Below, in pieces: positions 8,833 to 17,444 of a stretch of DNA of 20,210 bases; the stretch's first letter is position 1; the number at the start of each line of letters is the position of its first letter. The notes beneath the pieces were generated by a model that was not told the origin of the DNA, ran no database searches, and saw only the letters and a program-made list of their open reading frames with translations. The translations under genes were made by a program, and so were the position numbers. Location of the stretch: assembly GCA_000444245.1 (NCBI GenBank), contig ATSW01013309.1, forward strand, positions 1-20,210. Reading direction: 5' to 3'. Source of the DNA: Botryllus schlosseri (Eukaryota; Chordata; Ascidiacea; Stolidobranchia; Styelidae).

Positions 8833-9169
8833 AGCGGGTGTGCGTTGGTAGGAGATAGTTATCCATTTTTTTTTCAAACTGACCCAGATCAGTAAGCTCT
8901 GGTTACTGTATCAATGGTAATATTGAAGTTATTGCCTTACCAACGGCTATTTCATGGTCCAAAATGTTATACCACAATCAAAAATACCTACGTATCAAAG
9001 GTGCGCCAGAGCGATACCGATGGGGTTAAGCCGGGGTGTACTTCTGTATTATTTCTTCCATTTGTAGTGTAATATACAAATGAGCAACTGTTAGCATATC
9101 GACTGTGATGAATGGTTTGTAAATACTCTGCGTCTCCTGTCACACCGCAAGAGAAATCATTCGAAATAG

Positions 9170-9640
9170 TTGCTATAAAGAAAACTAAACGTATCTGTCA
9201 TCGTCACATGGGACTATATACTTTGGTTATATTCTGCGGCCATATCAAAACAAGATCCAAGTTACACCAGATGGAAGTCTTGAAGGGAAATGCTCTAACA
9301 ATACGAGAAGAAACTTCGAATCGACTCTCTGCGATTGTTCTATTGTGAATTTTGTCAAAGACGCCTCTTTTTGACACGGTACGGATGATCTTTTGTCGTG
9401 TATGTTTTGGGATGTGCCCACGGTTAGGTCAACACTAACCAGACACGCACCAAGTCACATNCGATCTAGTAAAACAATGGTTGCAGCATGATTGACAGGG
9501 CCGTTACGAGCAAGAAAGATCACGAGGTCCCCGGATTTGTGTATAGATAACTAGCAAATGCGTACGTTAATAATTATTTGTACTTTCTGAGTAGCGAACA
9601 CGCATATCAGAACGTCCGTCTCATACTATTCAGCGATTAA
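9170..9640. other. No gene seen
   Basis: A 78-codon plus frame (9112-9348) crosses the start of this stretch without a domain or convincing splice context. The rest has frequent stops on both strands and one ambiguous base at 9462. Confidence 0.4.
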
Positions 9641-9642
9641 TT

Positions 9643-9713
9643 GGTACCGTACGGTACTATACGATATTCGGAACGGTACGATTGGATTTTGGCTATCAGT
9701 ACTGTACGGTACC
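9643..9713. repeat. GGTACCGTAC inverted repeat
   Basis: GGTACCGTACGGTAC (9643-9657) and GTACTGTACGGTACC (9699-9713) form inverted arms matching at 14 of 15 bases around a 41-base spacer. The spacer holds a further GGAACGGTACG. Clusters of GGTACSGTAC half-sites are common near ends of some hAT elements, so a degraded hAT terminus is the likeliest explanation. Confidence 0.55.
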
Positions 9714-10080
9714 ATACTATTCTCGTGCTTCTTGTTGTAGATTTGGAAATGTCTATCAGTATTATGAATGATGTTGGGCTGCTTGCGTTAGCAAAGCCAC
9801 CATCCACTGCTTTACTAATTGCTATGCTAGTATACTCCAATCCTGGGCGTGGACGCCACTGCATATAGTAATATACATTAATATACAATGCTATTTTACC
9901 AAGATACGTCATTAGTGCATTTCTACGCTGTAAATGCAATGAGGGTAACTCTTTTGTTCGGTGCATTGTTAACGTAAGTATCCATTCGGAATTTTATGCC
10001 AGATTTCCATTGCATGGTACGATAATTTTTCCGTTCCATGTAATATATTCTTCTACCACCGATTCCCTTCTTTTTAGTAG
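9714..10080. other. No gene seen; possible transposon remnant near 9845-9870
   Basis: The minus strand at about 9840-9875 contains TATGCAGTGGCGTCCACGCC, which resembles the start of common DNA transposons (GCAGTGGCGT). No partner end was found. The long minus frame across 9637-9966 is not supported as a gene. Confidence 0.25.
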
Positions 10081-10282
10081 TTAGATCGAATCTCCGTCAA
10101 TTTTGGCCTGCCATTCCAGCACCGTAGCCTGCGCCGTCAATTTGCGATCACGCCTGTTGATTACAGGGCTTGTTTTGAGAGTAGCATCAAATTTCCTATG
10201 AACTTTCTACTTCTTGTCTGAGTTCGCCGTTGATTAAATCATTTGAAGCTGATAGGTATTCTTCTAATGCTGCTAATATCGA
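10081..10282 (-). pseudogene. Coding-like fragment of unknown origin, not intact
   Basis: Two short minus-strand stretches read like protein. The upstream one (about 10282-10210) contains LAALEEYLSASNDLINGELR. The downstream one (about 10200-10081) contains LKTSPVINRRDRKL and ATVLEWQAKIDGD and then stops. They are not in one continuous frame, so the sequence is a relic or mis-assembled. It could be a host gene fragment or a piece of a retroelement structural gene. I cannot decide between these and assign no function. Confidence 0.35.
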
Positions 10283-11234
10283 AAAATGAAGTCACGTGAC
10301 AAGGTGCATTATTGGAAATGGGTGAAAAAGTAACTTTTAATTGGATGGCAAGCATCGCCATTTCGCGTATCTAGGTTCAATCGATTGCGTACACGCAATT
10401 AATAATGATTAGATAAGGCTACCTAATTTTATTTATGGATGTCGCACAATGCAGTAACAGCTCTAACGGCCGTATGGCACATACCTGTGATTCGATCAAA
10501 TAAACTATACAGCCTGCTCTGTAAACCCTTGGTTGGAAGATAAGTGTATTTAACGCACGCAGGATTTATAAGCTTGATATAATTATGAGTTAGGTACTGT
10601 TTTCATGCACTACCTTTGGGTGTAAATACGTAGTCTTTCCGCTCAGAGTTTAGTCTATAAATTTACAGAATTCCGGACATAAAACACAACCCCTCAAGTT
10701 AACCATGCATTTGCCGCTGCTATACAGATACACGCTTAGCAACAGCCGTATATAATCAACTGATCCTTCCGACGATGACGAGGCAATATATATATACGCA
10801 TGTCGGGGGATTCACGTTAAATTTCACCTTGGTCTCTCTTTAATCTACACCGATTAGCCTAAACGAGAGAGTCGGGGGTAGAAACTAACCCACTAAACGT
10901 CAGTCGGAATTTCCCTTGCCTAAGCAACGAAAAGCCTGTAACTCTCTGTATCGCAAAGGGTCACGCGTCATTTAAAATGCCATGTGTGACGAGACAGCTT
11001 CACGCCATTGAAATCTTGCTCGCTATAGTTTCCAGTTATGCATTACATTTGAAGCGGTGGGTATAAGCCACAGTCTTACTTTCAACGAAACCGAAAAATA
11101 GGCCTTTCGATTCCTATCAAATCAATGCCCCCGACTTCGCTTACCCAATTACATCGGACTTGGTGGCTGGATTTAGATTCACAAAAGGTTTATTGAGTCA
11201 AACACGCCATTGGTGGTGCAGGAATACGTTAAAC
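10283..11234. other. No gene seen; repeat D copy 2 at about 10580-10655
   Basis: 10580-10655 resembles 1615-1705 in the same orientation (TACTGTTTTCATGCACTACC, GGGTGTAAATAC, CGCTCAGAG). Around 10780-10800 is a short TA run. 11084-11096 reads ACGAAACCGAAAA, a stray match to an interferon-response-type motif with no gene beside it. No open frame with a domain was seen. Confidence 0.35.
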
Positions 11235-11617
11235 CAGGGATGGGCAATTATTTTTCTCCGCGGGCCAAATGAGAAGAAGAATATATGTTGGTGGGCCGAG
11301 CCAGAAATTTTAGCTGTATTTTTCAGCGCATTGATTTTATTTTTAAATTGAAAGAAGTTAATTACACTAAATGGTGCTCAGTGGATGTGTAGATATTGGG
11401 GAATGAGAAATCGACGGTTAATTATCTAAAACAGGGGTGGGCAATTATTTTCCTCCGCGGGCCAAATGAGAAGTAAAAAATAAGTTGGCGGGCCGAGTGA
11501 GAAATTTTAGCTACATTCTCAAGCGTGTTTTCATTCTATTTCTAAATTACATTGTAAATAAATGCCGCTCAGGGAATGTGTTGATGTTAGGTAATGCGAA
11601 AGTGACGGTTAATTAAA
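11235..11617 (+). mobile_element. Head-to-tail pair of hAT (Charlie-like) termini
   Basis: CAGGGATGGGCAATTATTTT starts at 11235 and CAGGGGTGGGCAATTATTTT at 11432. Each is followed by CCGCGGGCCAAATGAGAAG, a shared AGAAATTTTAGCT block and CGACGGTTAATT or TGACGGTTAATT. The two units are about 197 bases apart and about 80% alike by eye. The CAGGG-TGGGCAA start and the GCGGGCC block are typical of hAT ends. No transposase is present. The frame over the first unit (11160-11351) is part of this repeat, not a gene. Confidence 0.65.
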
Positions 11618-11716
11618 AAATATCTATTTGCCGTCATGATTCGAAACAATGGNAAACATGCATTATNACNTNTAACTTTAAACCCCTATTCACGTTCTTC
11701 TATTAAAACTCTAAAA

Positions 11717-11967
11717 CGGTGTTTCTCAAACTGTTTTAGGCACGACTCCCTTTATGATAGTGAAAAATTTCGTGCCCCTTATCATGATATCACAAAATAT
11801 TAAAAAATACAACCAGAATGCTAGCAATCCCAACGGATAGTTTGATGGCATGGAAGTTTATGGCTGTTGATGAGAGAATTTTGAAATATAAAAGTCGAAA
11901 AAAAACGGAGCATTCAGTATAAGCTGGGGGTAGATCGCGCGAAGGAAGAAAAGTTCGAGAACTACTG
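11717..11967. mobile_element. hAT MITE, copy 1 (251 bp)
   Basis: Starts CGGTGTTTCTCAAACT and ends AAGTTCGAGAACTACTG, degenerate versions of the CAGTGGTTCTCAAACT terminal repeat. It is flanked by CTCTAAAA (11709-11716) and CACTGAAA (11968-11975), 6 of 8 matching, fitting an old 8-bp target duplication. The interior (AGTGAAAAATTTCGTGCCC, ATGCTAGCAATCCCAACGG, ATAGTTTGATGGCAT) is the reverse complement of the copy at 18017-18293. It has no coding capacity, so it depends on a transposase from elsewhere. Confidence 0.75.
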
Positions 11968-11975
11968 CACTGAAA

Positions 11976-12640
11976 TGTATATGCAATAGTAGAAAGCTTA
12001 TTGCCTTGGTCGCTGCCTTCCGAGCAGTGTGCAGCATAAATAGTCTTGAAGTTGAGCGAAGCTCGCGGTTTTTCTGAAATTCACCTTCCCTTGACCGAGT
12101 GTTTCGTGATTTTGTCATAAAATCCACTTATATTAAAATCCCTAATCTCGGCGACATCCTCAGCAAAAACTAAAAGGGCGGGTTTACCCAAATAGTTTGT
12201 TTTTTAAACCTTCTTTGAATTTCAGTTTTCGGCTTTCTTTTTTGACAGTACCGTTCATCCTTTATGGGTAATAGATAGGATGAGTCATATAGTAATCGCG
12301 ACAACTGATTGACTTGTTTTACGAATTAGAGATTTGGAAACGTACCACGTAACAATTTGAAACACATACCGTATAATGCGTAATGTGACAATGGCAACAA
12401 AGAAGGTTTGAACTCAACTATATGGAGAGAGTGATTTCTTGTCAATTTAATTACTACTCATACTTTGCCATATTGCCTTTATTTTGAATCTGGATTACGC
12501 TTGCGAGGTACCTAGGCATAATCGTGGCATATTAATGAACAGGCTTCAAAGTAAACCAATATCCTGCTCACTTGATACAGCCTATGGTTTTGTTCATTCA
12601 AAAAGCAAGTTTTATGTTTTGAATTCCAAACAACCTTTCG
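11976..12640. other. No gene seen
   Basis: AT-rich sequence with a minus frame over 11858-12127 that partly covers the MITE and is not supported. 12510-12640 is probably the interior of the hAT remnant that ends at 12685. Its other end was not found. Confidence 0.35.
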
Positions 12641-12685
12641 CGGGCCGCACAGAATAGCTTCGCTGTTGCACTTTGCCCAGGCCTG
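12636..12685 (-). mobile_element. hAT-type terminus on the minus strand
   Basis: The reverse complement begins CAGGCCTGGGCAAAGTGC and continues with CTGTGCGGCCCGCGAAAGG, the CAG-TGGGCAAA-CGGCCCGCG layout of hAT/Charlie ends. It directly neighbours a trinucleotide repeat at 12705. Confidence 0.5.
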
Positions 12686-12704
12686 CACTAAACAATAACT
12701 CCAT

Positions 12705-12735
12705 GTTGTTGTTGTTATTATTATTATTATTATTA
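12705..12735. repeat. GTT/ATT trinucleotide microsatellite
   Basis: A run of GTT followed by ATT units. On the minus strand it reads (TAA)n(CAA)n. The minus frame to its right (12736-12990) reads RNAMSWRTRPEQAPLSLLG straight into the run. This could be a retrotransposon 3' end with a TAA-type tail, but no domain confirms it. Confidence 0.6.
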
Positions 12736-13238
12736 CCCAACAACGACAGTGGCGCCTGTTCAGGCCTTGTTCGCCACGACATTGCATTTCTTAAAGTTCG
12801 GTGTCTTCTGCTTTGGGTATCGAGGACGATTTCTTTTGCATGCGCACTCCCAGTCTTCATTCTCTCATGCTTTCTTGGGTCTCCGCAGCCGACTTTGGGA
12901 CCGAGATTATAACCAGCAACATTGGTATCATGACTGTGTCGCTTGGGACACTGCGCCACCCTTTTCCTAATACTCCATATTGTTAATTTATTCGACATGG
13001 CCGTCAGCTTTTCGACTGACTCTTATCAGTAGCGGATGTCAGTAACATACAGTGAATCATTGTACAGGAGATATTCTTGTCTCATACATATGGATACTAT
13101 ACCTAATCTCGCCTGTCTACATAGTTCTTTGATCTTGTTTTTACTATGTATCAAATACATTAAAATTACAGTCCACTATATGCTTAATTCGGATAGTTTG
13201 GTTCGCGGAAAATCAATTGTTCGCTTCGTGGTCNTNGG

Positions 13239-13748
13239 TAGGGCTGGGCAAAANCGAGTACCTGGGTGATTCGATTCTGAATCACGTNAAATGCTTCGAG
13301 TCGAGTATTCGANTATCACNCNTTATGACGNCACAACCNANTGTNCTATGTCANAGTTNAAATANGTACCTTTTATGCCACCACGAAGAACATAATGCCT
13401 CTTATCCGTCACATTNAANATACTTTGGTATTTTTTCNACCATNCCGATTTCATTGCACTTCTTGACAATGTNGTGGGATGATCATGACTTCGGAAATGT
13501 GTTATTTCCAGTAACGTTCCTAGCTTNGTACTATGTCTCGTATGCTGCGATACGGCCAATCAAGATTTTAAGGCTTCCTCATTGGAAAATAGTATCAAAA
13601 CTATAACTCTCGTGAGTAAATTAACTTTCAGTTGCGAGGAGCGTATAATTTTAGTACACGAAAAAATCGTCTTTTACTACTCGACTCGAATCATTAAAAT
13701 TAATACTCGATTCAGATTCGAGTACTCGAATCATTGTGCCCAGCCCTA
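13239..13748. mobile_element. hAT MITE with 8-bp target duplication (510 bp)
   Basis: Left end TAGGGCTGGGCAAAA; the right end read in reverse is TAGGGCTGGGCACAA. The flanks are GTCNTNGG (13231-13238) and GTCGTGGG (13749-13756), identical at every resolved base, so an 8-bp target duplication. Sub-terminal GATTCGAGTACTCGAATC-type motifs recur near both ends. Most ambiguous bases of the window fall inside this element. Two open frames across it are not genes. Confidence 0.85.
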
Positions 13749-13982
13749 GTCGTGGGTGAAGGCACACAGCACATTCGGAAATACGGTATACTGTTGCGTA
13801 ATAAATGAATTGCAGATGCGCTATGCTGCACTAATTAGCACAGATCACGGCAACCGCCCATTCGTTTACCTTGAGGTTAGTTGCATTGTAGAGTATTTTC
13901 AATACCTAACCATTCANCAAATACTGTATACTGTAACACGCATATGAGGTTCAAATAGAACTTTTTGATATCCCCAACTAAC

Positions 13983-14168
13983 AAACTGCCGAACTGCCAA
14001 GGAAGCGTCTTTAATTTTATCCTCGTTTACTTTATTGCGCAATTCCACTTTTCCAGCTAAACGTTTGTGCGGCGTGTACGAATTTGTTCCACAAGATGCA
14101 CGAACTTGAACCCATTTAAAAGGGACCATGAAGCTGACGCGGCCTTGTATGAGTTCATGGATCGTCAT
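13983..14168 (-). CDS. Candidate first coding exon, unknown protein
   Basis: From an ATG at 14168 the minus strand reads MTIHELIQGRVSFMVPFKWV, QVRASCGTNSYTPHKRLAG and KVNEDKIKDASLAVRQF. It reaches a possible phase-0 donor (CAG TTT|GTTAGT) at 13983. An in-frame stop lies 10 codons upstream, so this Met could be the true start. The composition, with alternating charged and hydrophobic residues and few rare residues, looks like real coding sequence. No family is recognised and no following exon was found between here and the MITE at 13748. It could also be an open reading frame of a DNA transposon. Confidence 0.4.
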
Positions 14169-14258
14169 TGTTTCACTATTATCACTTATATTGTGTTAAA
14201 AGGAACGAAGTACTGTTAATTGTGTCGTAACCTAACGATAGGAATTGTGAGTCTGTGC

Positions 14259-14387
14259 CCGAATTAGGCGGATAATTGTCCGAATTAACCGGAGTTTTTT
14301 TACGTGCGATTCTTACTCTTTCCTTTCCTGAGCATTATGGCCCAATAAAGCGCGGATTATCCGGTGTCCTAATTAAGAGGACTCGAT
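14259..14387. repeat. Possible short inverted-repeat element
   Basis: CGAATTAGGCGGATAATTGTCCG at the left and, reversed, TAATTAGGACACCGGATAATCCG at the right share a diverged inverted pattern. Repeated GGATTA/CCGG motifs of this sort are seen in pogo/Tigger-like MITEs. It ends where the retrotransposon 3' tail at 14388 begins. Low confidence. Confidence 0.3.
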
Positions 14388-15070
14388 CATTATTATTTTA
14401 TTCTTTATTCACAGTAAAACTGGTAGATACACACATAATCCGGGGAGCAACCTGCCCCCAAAGGAAAATGGCGAGATTGGAGTAAATTTTTAAAATTTCA
14501 GTAATACATTCAAATTGTTATTCCTATGCAATACACGGAGAAGTCAGATTACAGAATTGCAGCAGATGAAGAATTGGCAAGGGTTACAGAGCAGAGGTAG
14601 AGATGATTGAAGATGAAGAATCGAAATTACAGAAATTATACTGTGATTCACAAGTGTAATTTTAGTCCAGTGGTGCATTCAAGGCCTTCCGAAGAATGTG
14701 CACAGTGCCCAATAATGTGATCTTATGGATCATGTCGAATCGAACGTTACCCGGAATTTGTTGGATATGCCTCATGAGTTTTTTGCTCACGACCCCTGTA
14801 GCACCAATGACTATCGGTATAATGTTTATTTTGCATCGCCACATTTTCTCACATTCCATTTTGAGGTCTGCGTATTTGGAGTGTTTTTCTGATTCTTTTT
14901 GCAGTAGGTTGTGATCAGCTGGGACAGCCAGTTCAATGAATAAGCATTCTCTTTTCTTTTTTAGTTTGACGATTATATCCGGGTGGTTGCTCCTGATTTC
15001 GCGGTCAGTTATAACTGGTACATCCCACAGAATTTTTACTTGTTCGTTTTCTGTCACTGGTGCTGGGCTG
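14388..15070 (-). mobile_element. Non-LTR retrotransposon 3' end: endonuclease-like C-terminus plus 3' UTR
   Basis: On the minus strand an open frame from about 15070 to the stop at 14662 gives about 135 residues: VTENEQVKILWDVPV, HPDIIVKLKKKRECLFIELA, VPADHNLLQKESEKHSKY, INIIPIVIGATGVVSKKL and LLGTVHILRKALN. This is the characteristic C-terminal block of many invertebrate non-LTR elements. Its PDI...(E/D)xAVP pattern fits a restriction-like endonuclease (PD-(D/E)XK) fold. The RT and zinc-finger parts are absent, and upstream the frame runs into a TAA-rich tract and stops. After the stop come about 270 bases of 3' UTR, repeated at 6714-6958, ending in AATAAAGAATAAAATAAT. A 5'-truncated, dead insertion. 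Confidence 0.82.
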
Positions 15071-15264
15071 TATTATTTTTATTATTATTACTTCACATAG
15101 ACTACATATCGAATTTGATTCAGCGTATTACTGACGTTCGTTATACTGATGAGAATCAATCGGAAAGCTTTTGGCGAATAAATTAACAATAACAAGTTAT
15201 TGTTTCTTGCTTTTTATCAGTCGCAATTTTGCTGTTCCTTCTCATGTTTTAATTTGACATCTTC

Positions 15265-15345
15265 GGATATGCACATTGCACACACATACACACACATATA
15301 TATTAGAGCGGCGACTCACATAAACGAGACGTCAGGGCACCCGGG
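15265..15345 (+). other. CA/TA microsatellite followed by a GC-rich patch
   Basis: ACACACATACACACACATAT (15277-15300 region) is followed by a CpG-rich patch around 15307-15352 containing GACGTCAGGGCACCCGGGCC. It lies about 300 bases upstream of the first-exon candidate at 15641 and could be its promoter or 5' UTR. No core promoter motif is clear. Confidence 0.3.
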
Positions 15346-15640
15346 CCGCCGCGAATGCACTTGCAAATTGTTGCATATATCACGATTTTATCTCTCTGGC
15401 ACATTTGGAATGCAAATACCGCAGATTGACCGAATGGTGAGCCCATGTACTACCACGTTCGATTCCAAAGTATTTTCTCGCGCGTCAACATGGTTGGATT
15501 TTCTGTTTGTTGAGTAATATAAACTAAAAAGTAAAAAGTTGGTCAAAGTTGTCAGTGTTGGTAGTCGTGCTGCTCAAGTGCAAGTAGAAGAAACGCCATG
15601 AATTTTTACTCAATTACAGGTATAAAAAGCTATTTCCAAG

Positions 15641-15691
15641 ATGTCTCAGAACGAAACTGCTTCAAGTGGAAGCAGAAAAGGAAGGACTGTA
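15641..15691 (+). CDS. Candidate first coding exon (17 residues)
   Basis: After a good acceptor (TTTTTACTCAATTACAG, exon from 15620) the sequence runs through a short leader to ATG in a favourable context (AAG before ATG). It encodes [17 protein letters not shown] and ends in phase 0 at a perfect GTAAGT donor at 15692. This looks like the second, ATG-bearing exon of a gene with an intron in its 5' UTR. A 1350-bp hAT element sits 117 bases into the following intron. A possible phase-0 continuation is the exon at 19920, but others may lie beyond the window. The Ser/Lys/Arg-rich N-terminus is not diagnostic. Confidence 0.42.
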
Positions 15692-16284
15692 GTAAGTAAT
15701 TTCAAAACTAGATTATTTCGGGGGGCGTATACTTTTAGCATAGACTATATGCTATGAAGACCGCAAGATACTTCTCGACTGATGCAAAATGACTGATAAC
15801 CTAAATAGTAGGGATGGTGTGAACGTGAGGTTCACGTTCGCGTTCTGTGTGTGAACCTCGGAAATTTAGAAGTTCGCGTTCACAACAGAACCTGTGTAGG
15901 TTCTGCACTGTGAACCTTTTGGTAAATTGTAATTTTCACTCCATTATAAGATCTTTGGCTCAAATTTATTTCATTTCAACTGCGGGCCACCCCATGCATG
16001 GTGCTGTCAGCATAAAAATTCAACACTAAACGAGCATGCACCTCGACAACCTTGAAAGTTTTACTTGCTTTGTTGCAAATATTTTCTCGGAATATCCAGC
16101 TTTCTGTTTATGAATATTTAGTGACTCGCTGCTGTGAGCTCCAGCAATCACACAACAGTACGAGCGACATACGTAGTCAGTGAATGATGCTTATTCAACC
16201 AATCAACGACATTGATATCGTCTTAAGATATAAAAATCGTCGTACGGGTTCAATCTTGACTTCATATCTTTACTGTATCATTAA

Positions 16285-16690
16285 ATCCAAATCGGTGCGA
16301 TTAAGGTGATTGCTACTGATCACGCATTCAAAATTAGTAATCAGAATCTTCATAGAATCTGTCGCACTGAAGACCTTTCAGTATTCATTGATCACCAACG
16401 AGCTAAATTTCTTGCACACATAATTCGAAAACCTAATGACAGTGTCGTCAATAACGTTTGAAGATGAAAGGAGAACGAAAAAAGGAAGACCCTCCGCAAC
16501 GCTGATGAGCAATGTCCTCAATCGGAACGACACCGACATCAGGACGTTCTCAAAAGCAGCACTTTCAAGGGAAATTTAATTTATAACTTAAATCTTTGAT
16601 GCTCTCTTTTTTGATGGATACTTCCATCACCTCGGTGATGGTGCTCTAAGTCTGAACGCAGACAGAGCTAGACATATATATATACTGAAG
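16285..16690 (+). mobile_element. LINE C-terminal fragment and 3' UTR inside the hAT element
   Basis: Plus-strand reading gives ISNQNLHRICRTEDLSVFI, DHQRAKFLAHIIRKPNDSVV and, after a one-base frame change near 16450, FEDERRTKKGRPSATLMSNV, RTFSKAALSREI and a stop at 16577-16579. The (H/R)-x-AKFLAHIIRKP block followed by KKGRP is the usual tail of the reverse transcriptase ORF in many non-LTR elements. About 100 bases of 3' UTR end in a TA repeat (16673-16684). It probably inserted into an ancestor of the hAT element and was then carried along. Confidence 0.7.
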
Positions 16691-17051
16691 CATAACTAGT
16701 TGTTGTTTGTGGTATCGGTAGCGAGTATAGACACCCGTTGTACACTCTGCTCAATATCAATGTAGCAATACTCAGACTCCGAACACATTGTCCGGTCTGG
16801 CTAAGACCGTTAAGGCGTAAGCTTATATTCCTTGGTAAGTCTTCGTCGAAATTGTTGGCAAAGCGACGGAATGTACTGATTTTATGCAATTATTATATCC
16901 TTTCCTTTGATTACCGCGGTTGATACATTTAGCAACGTTTAAAACGCCGATATATACTTAAGCATTGTTGCATAATGTGGACCGTATCGTGTACATTAAT
17001 ATAGGGCATAGGCTATCAATTCATTGAAAAATAGGGTTGGAATTAGCAATA

Positions 17052-17069
17052 TGACGTCACGTGACGTCA
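17052..17069. promoter_or_regulatory. 18-bp perfect palindrome: two CRE sites around an E-box
   Basis: TGACGTCACGTGACGTCA is its own reverse complement. It contains two full cAMP-response elements (TGACGTCA) and a central CACGTG. It sits about 90 bases inside the right end of the hAT element. Activity is not shown; CREB/ATF and bHLH factors are the known binders of these motifs. Confidence 0.6.
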
Positions 17070-17287
17070 CGAGGTTCACGTTCGTGTTCACACAGAACCT
17101 TTCAAATAGGTTCGCGTTCACACGAACCTGAACCTTTCAGAGGTTCACACCATCCCTACTAAATAGGTGCTCGTTTCGTGCGACATTGTCTTGAGTATTT
17201 AATAATTTTCACATCTCCGTCTCAAAGGGTAAGTATTGTGAAAATAGATAGCCCTGTCATTGTCATATCAGAGCAGAAGTCACTTAT

Positions 17288-17340
17288 ACCTAGAGTTACC
17301 ATATTCGGAAATCCGAAACGCAGGACAATTTTTACAAGTC
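17288..17340 (+). repeat. Interspersed repeat C (GGTTACCATATT type), copy 1
   Basis: GAGTTACCATATTCGGAAAT...GCAGGACAATTTTTAC. Related starts occur at 17641 (GTAGGGTTACCATATTTTGG...GGAGGACACC) and 19639 (GAGGTTGCCATATGTCATCC...GGAGGATTTGTCC). Similar G(A/G)GTTRCCATAT...GGACA sequences are common ends of interspersed elements in animals. I do not assign a family. Confidence 0.4.
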
Positions 17341-17444
17341 CTTTACGGGATATTGGGGAATTTCACTGATGGGTTGACTAAAAAAGGTCATTTTCCGACT
17401 CGGCGTTTTTAGACACGGTCAAGTCTATGAATTAGAGTGGCCGC

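Larger units (their letters stand above)
15809..17158. mobile_element. Non-autonomous hAT element, 1350 bp, perfect 8-bp target duplication
   Basis: The ends are perfect 16-bp inverted repeats TAGGGATGGTGTGAAC. They are flanked by identical CTAAATAG at 15801-15808 and 17159-17166. Behind both ends are clustered GTTCACG/GTTCGCG motifs in both orientations, likely transposase-binding sub-terminal repeats. No hAT transposase frame is present. The interior carries a LINE fragment (16285-16579) and an 18-bp palindrome (17052-17069). Perfect flanks and ends suggest it is younger than the other hAT copies here. Confidence 0.9.

Noticed and set aside
9637-9966. 109-codon minus-strand frame
   Set aside because: It spans the GGTACC inverted repeat and a likely transposon end, with no domain or splice context.
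11084-11096. Interferon-response-like GAAACCGAAA motif
   Set aside because: A single short match with no gene beside it is expected by chance in 20 kb.
12612-12998. 128-codon minus-strand frame with a poly-Asn run
   Set aside because: The Asn run is a translated TAA/AAT microsatellite and the end lies in a hAT terminus. At most it is a retrotransposon tail.
15621-15627. TATA box (TATAAAA) upstream of the ATG at 15641
   Set aside because: It is only about 20 bases before the ATG, so transcription would start after the start codon. It is better read as leader sequence after an acceptor.
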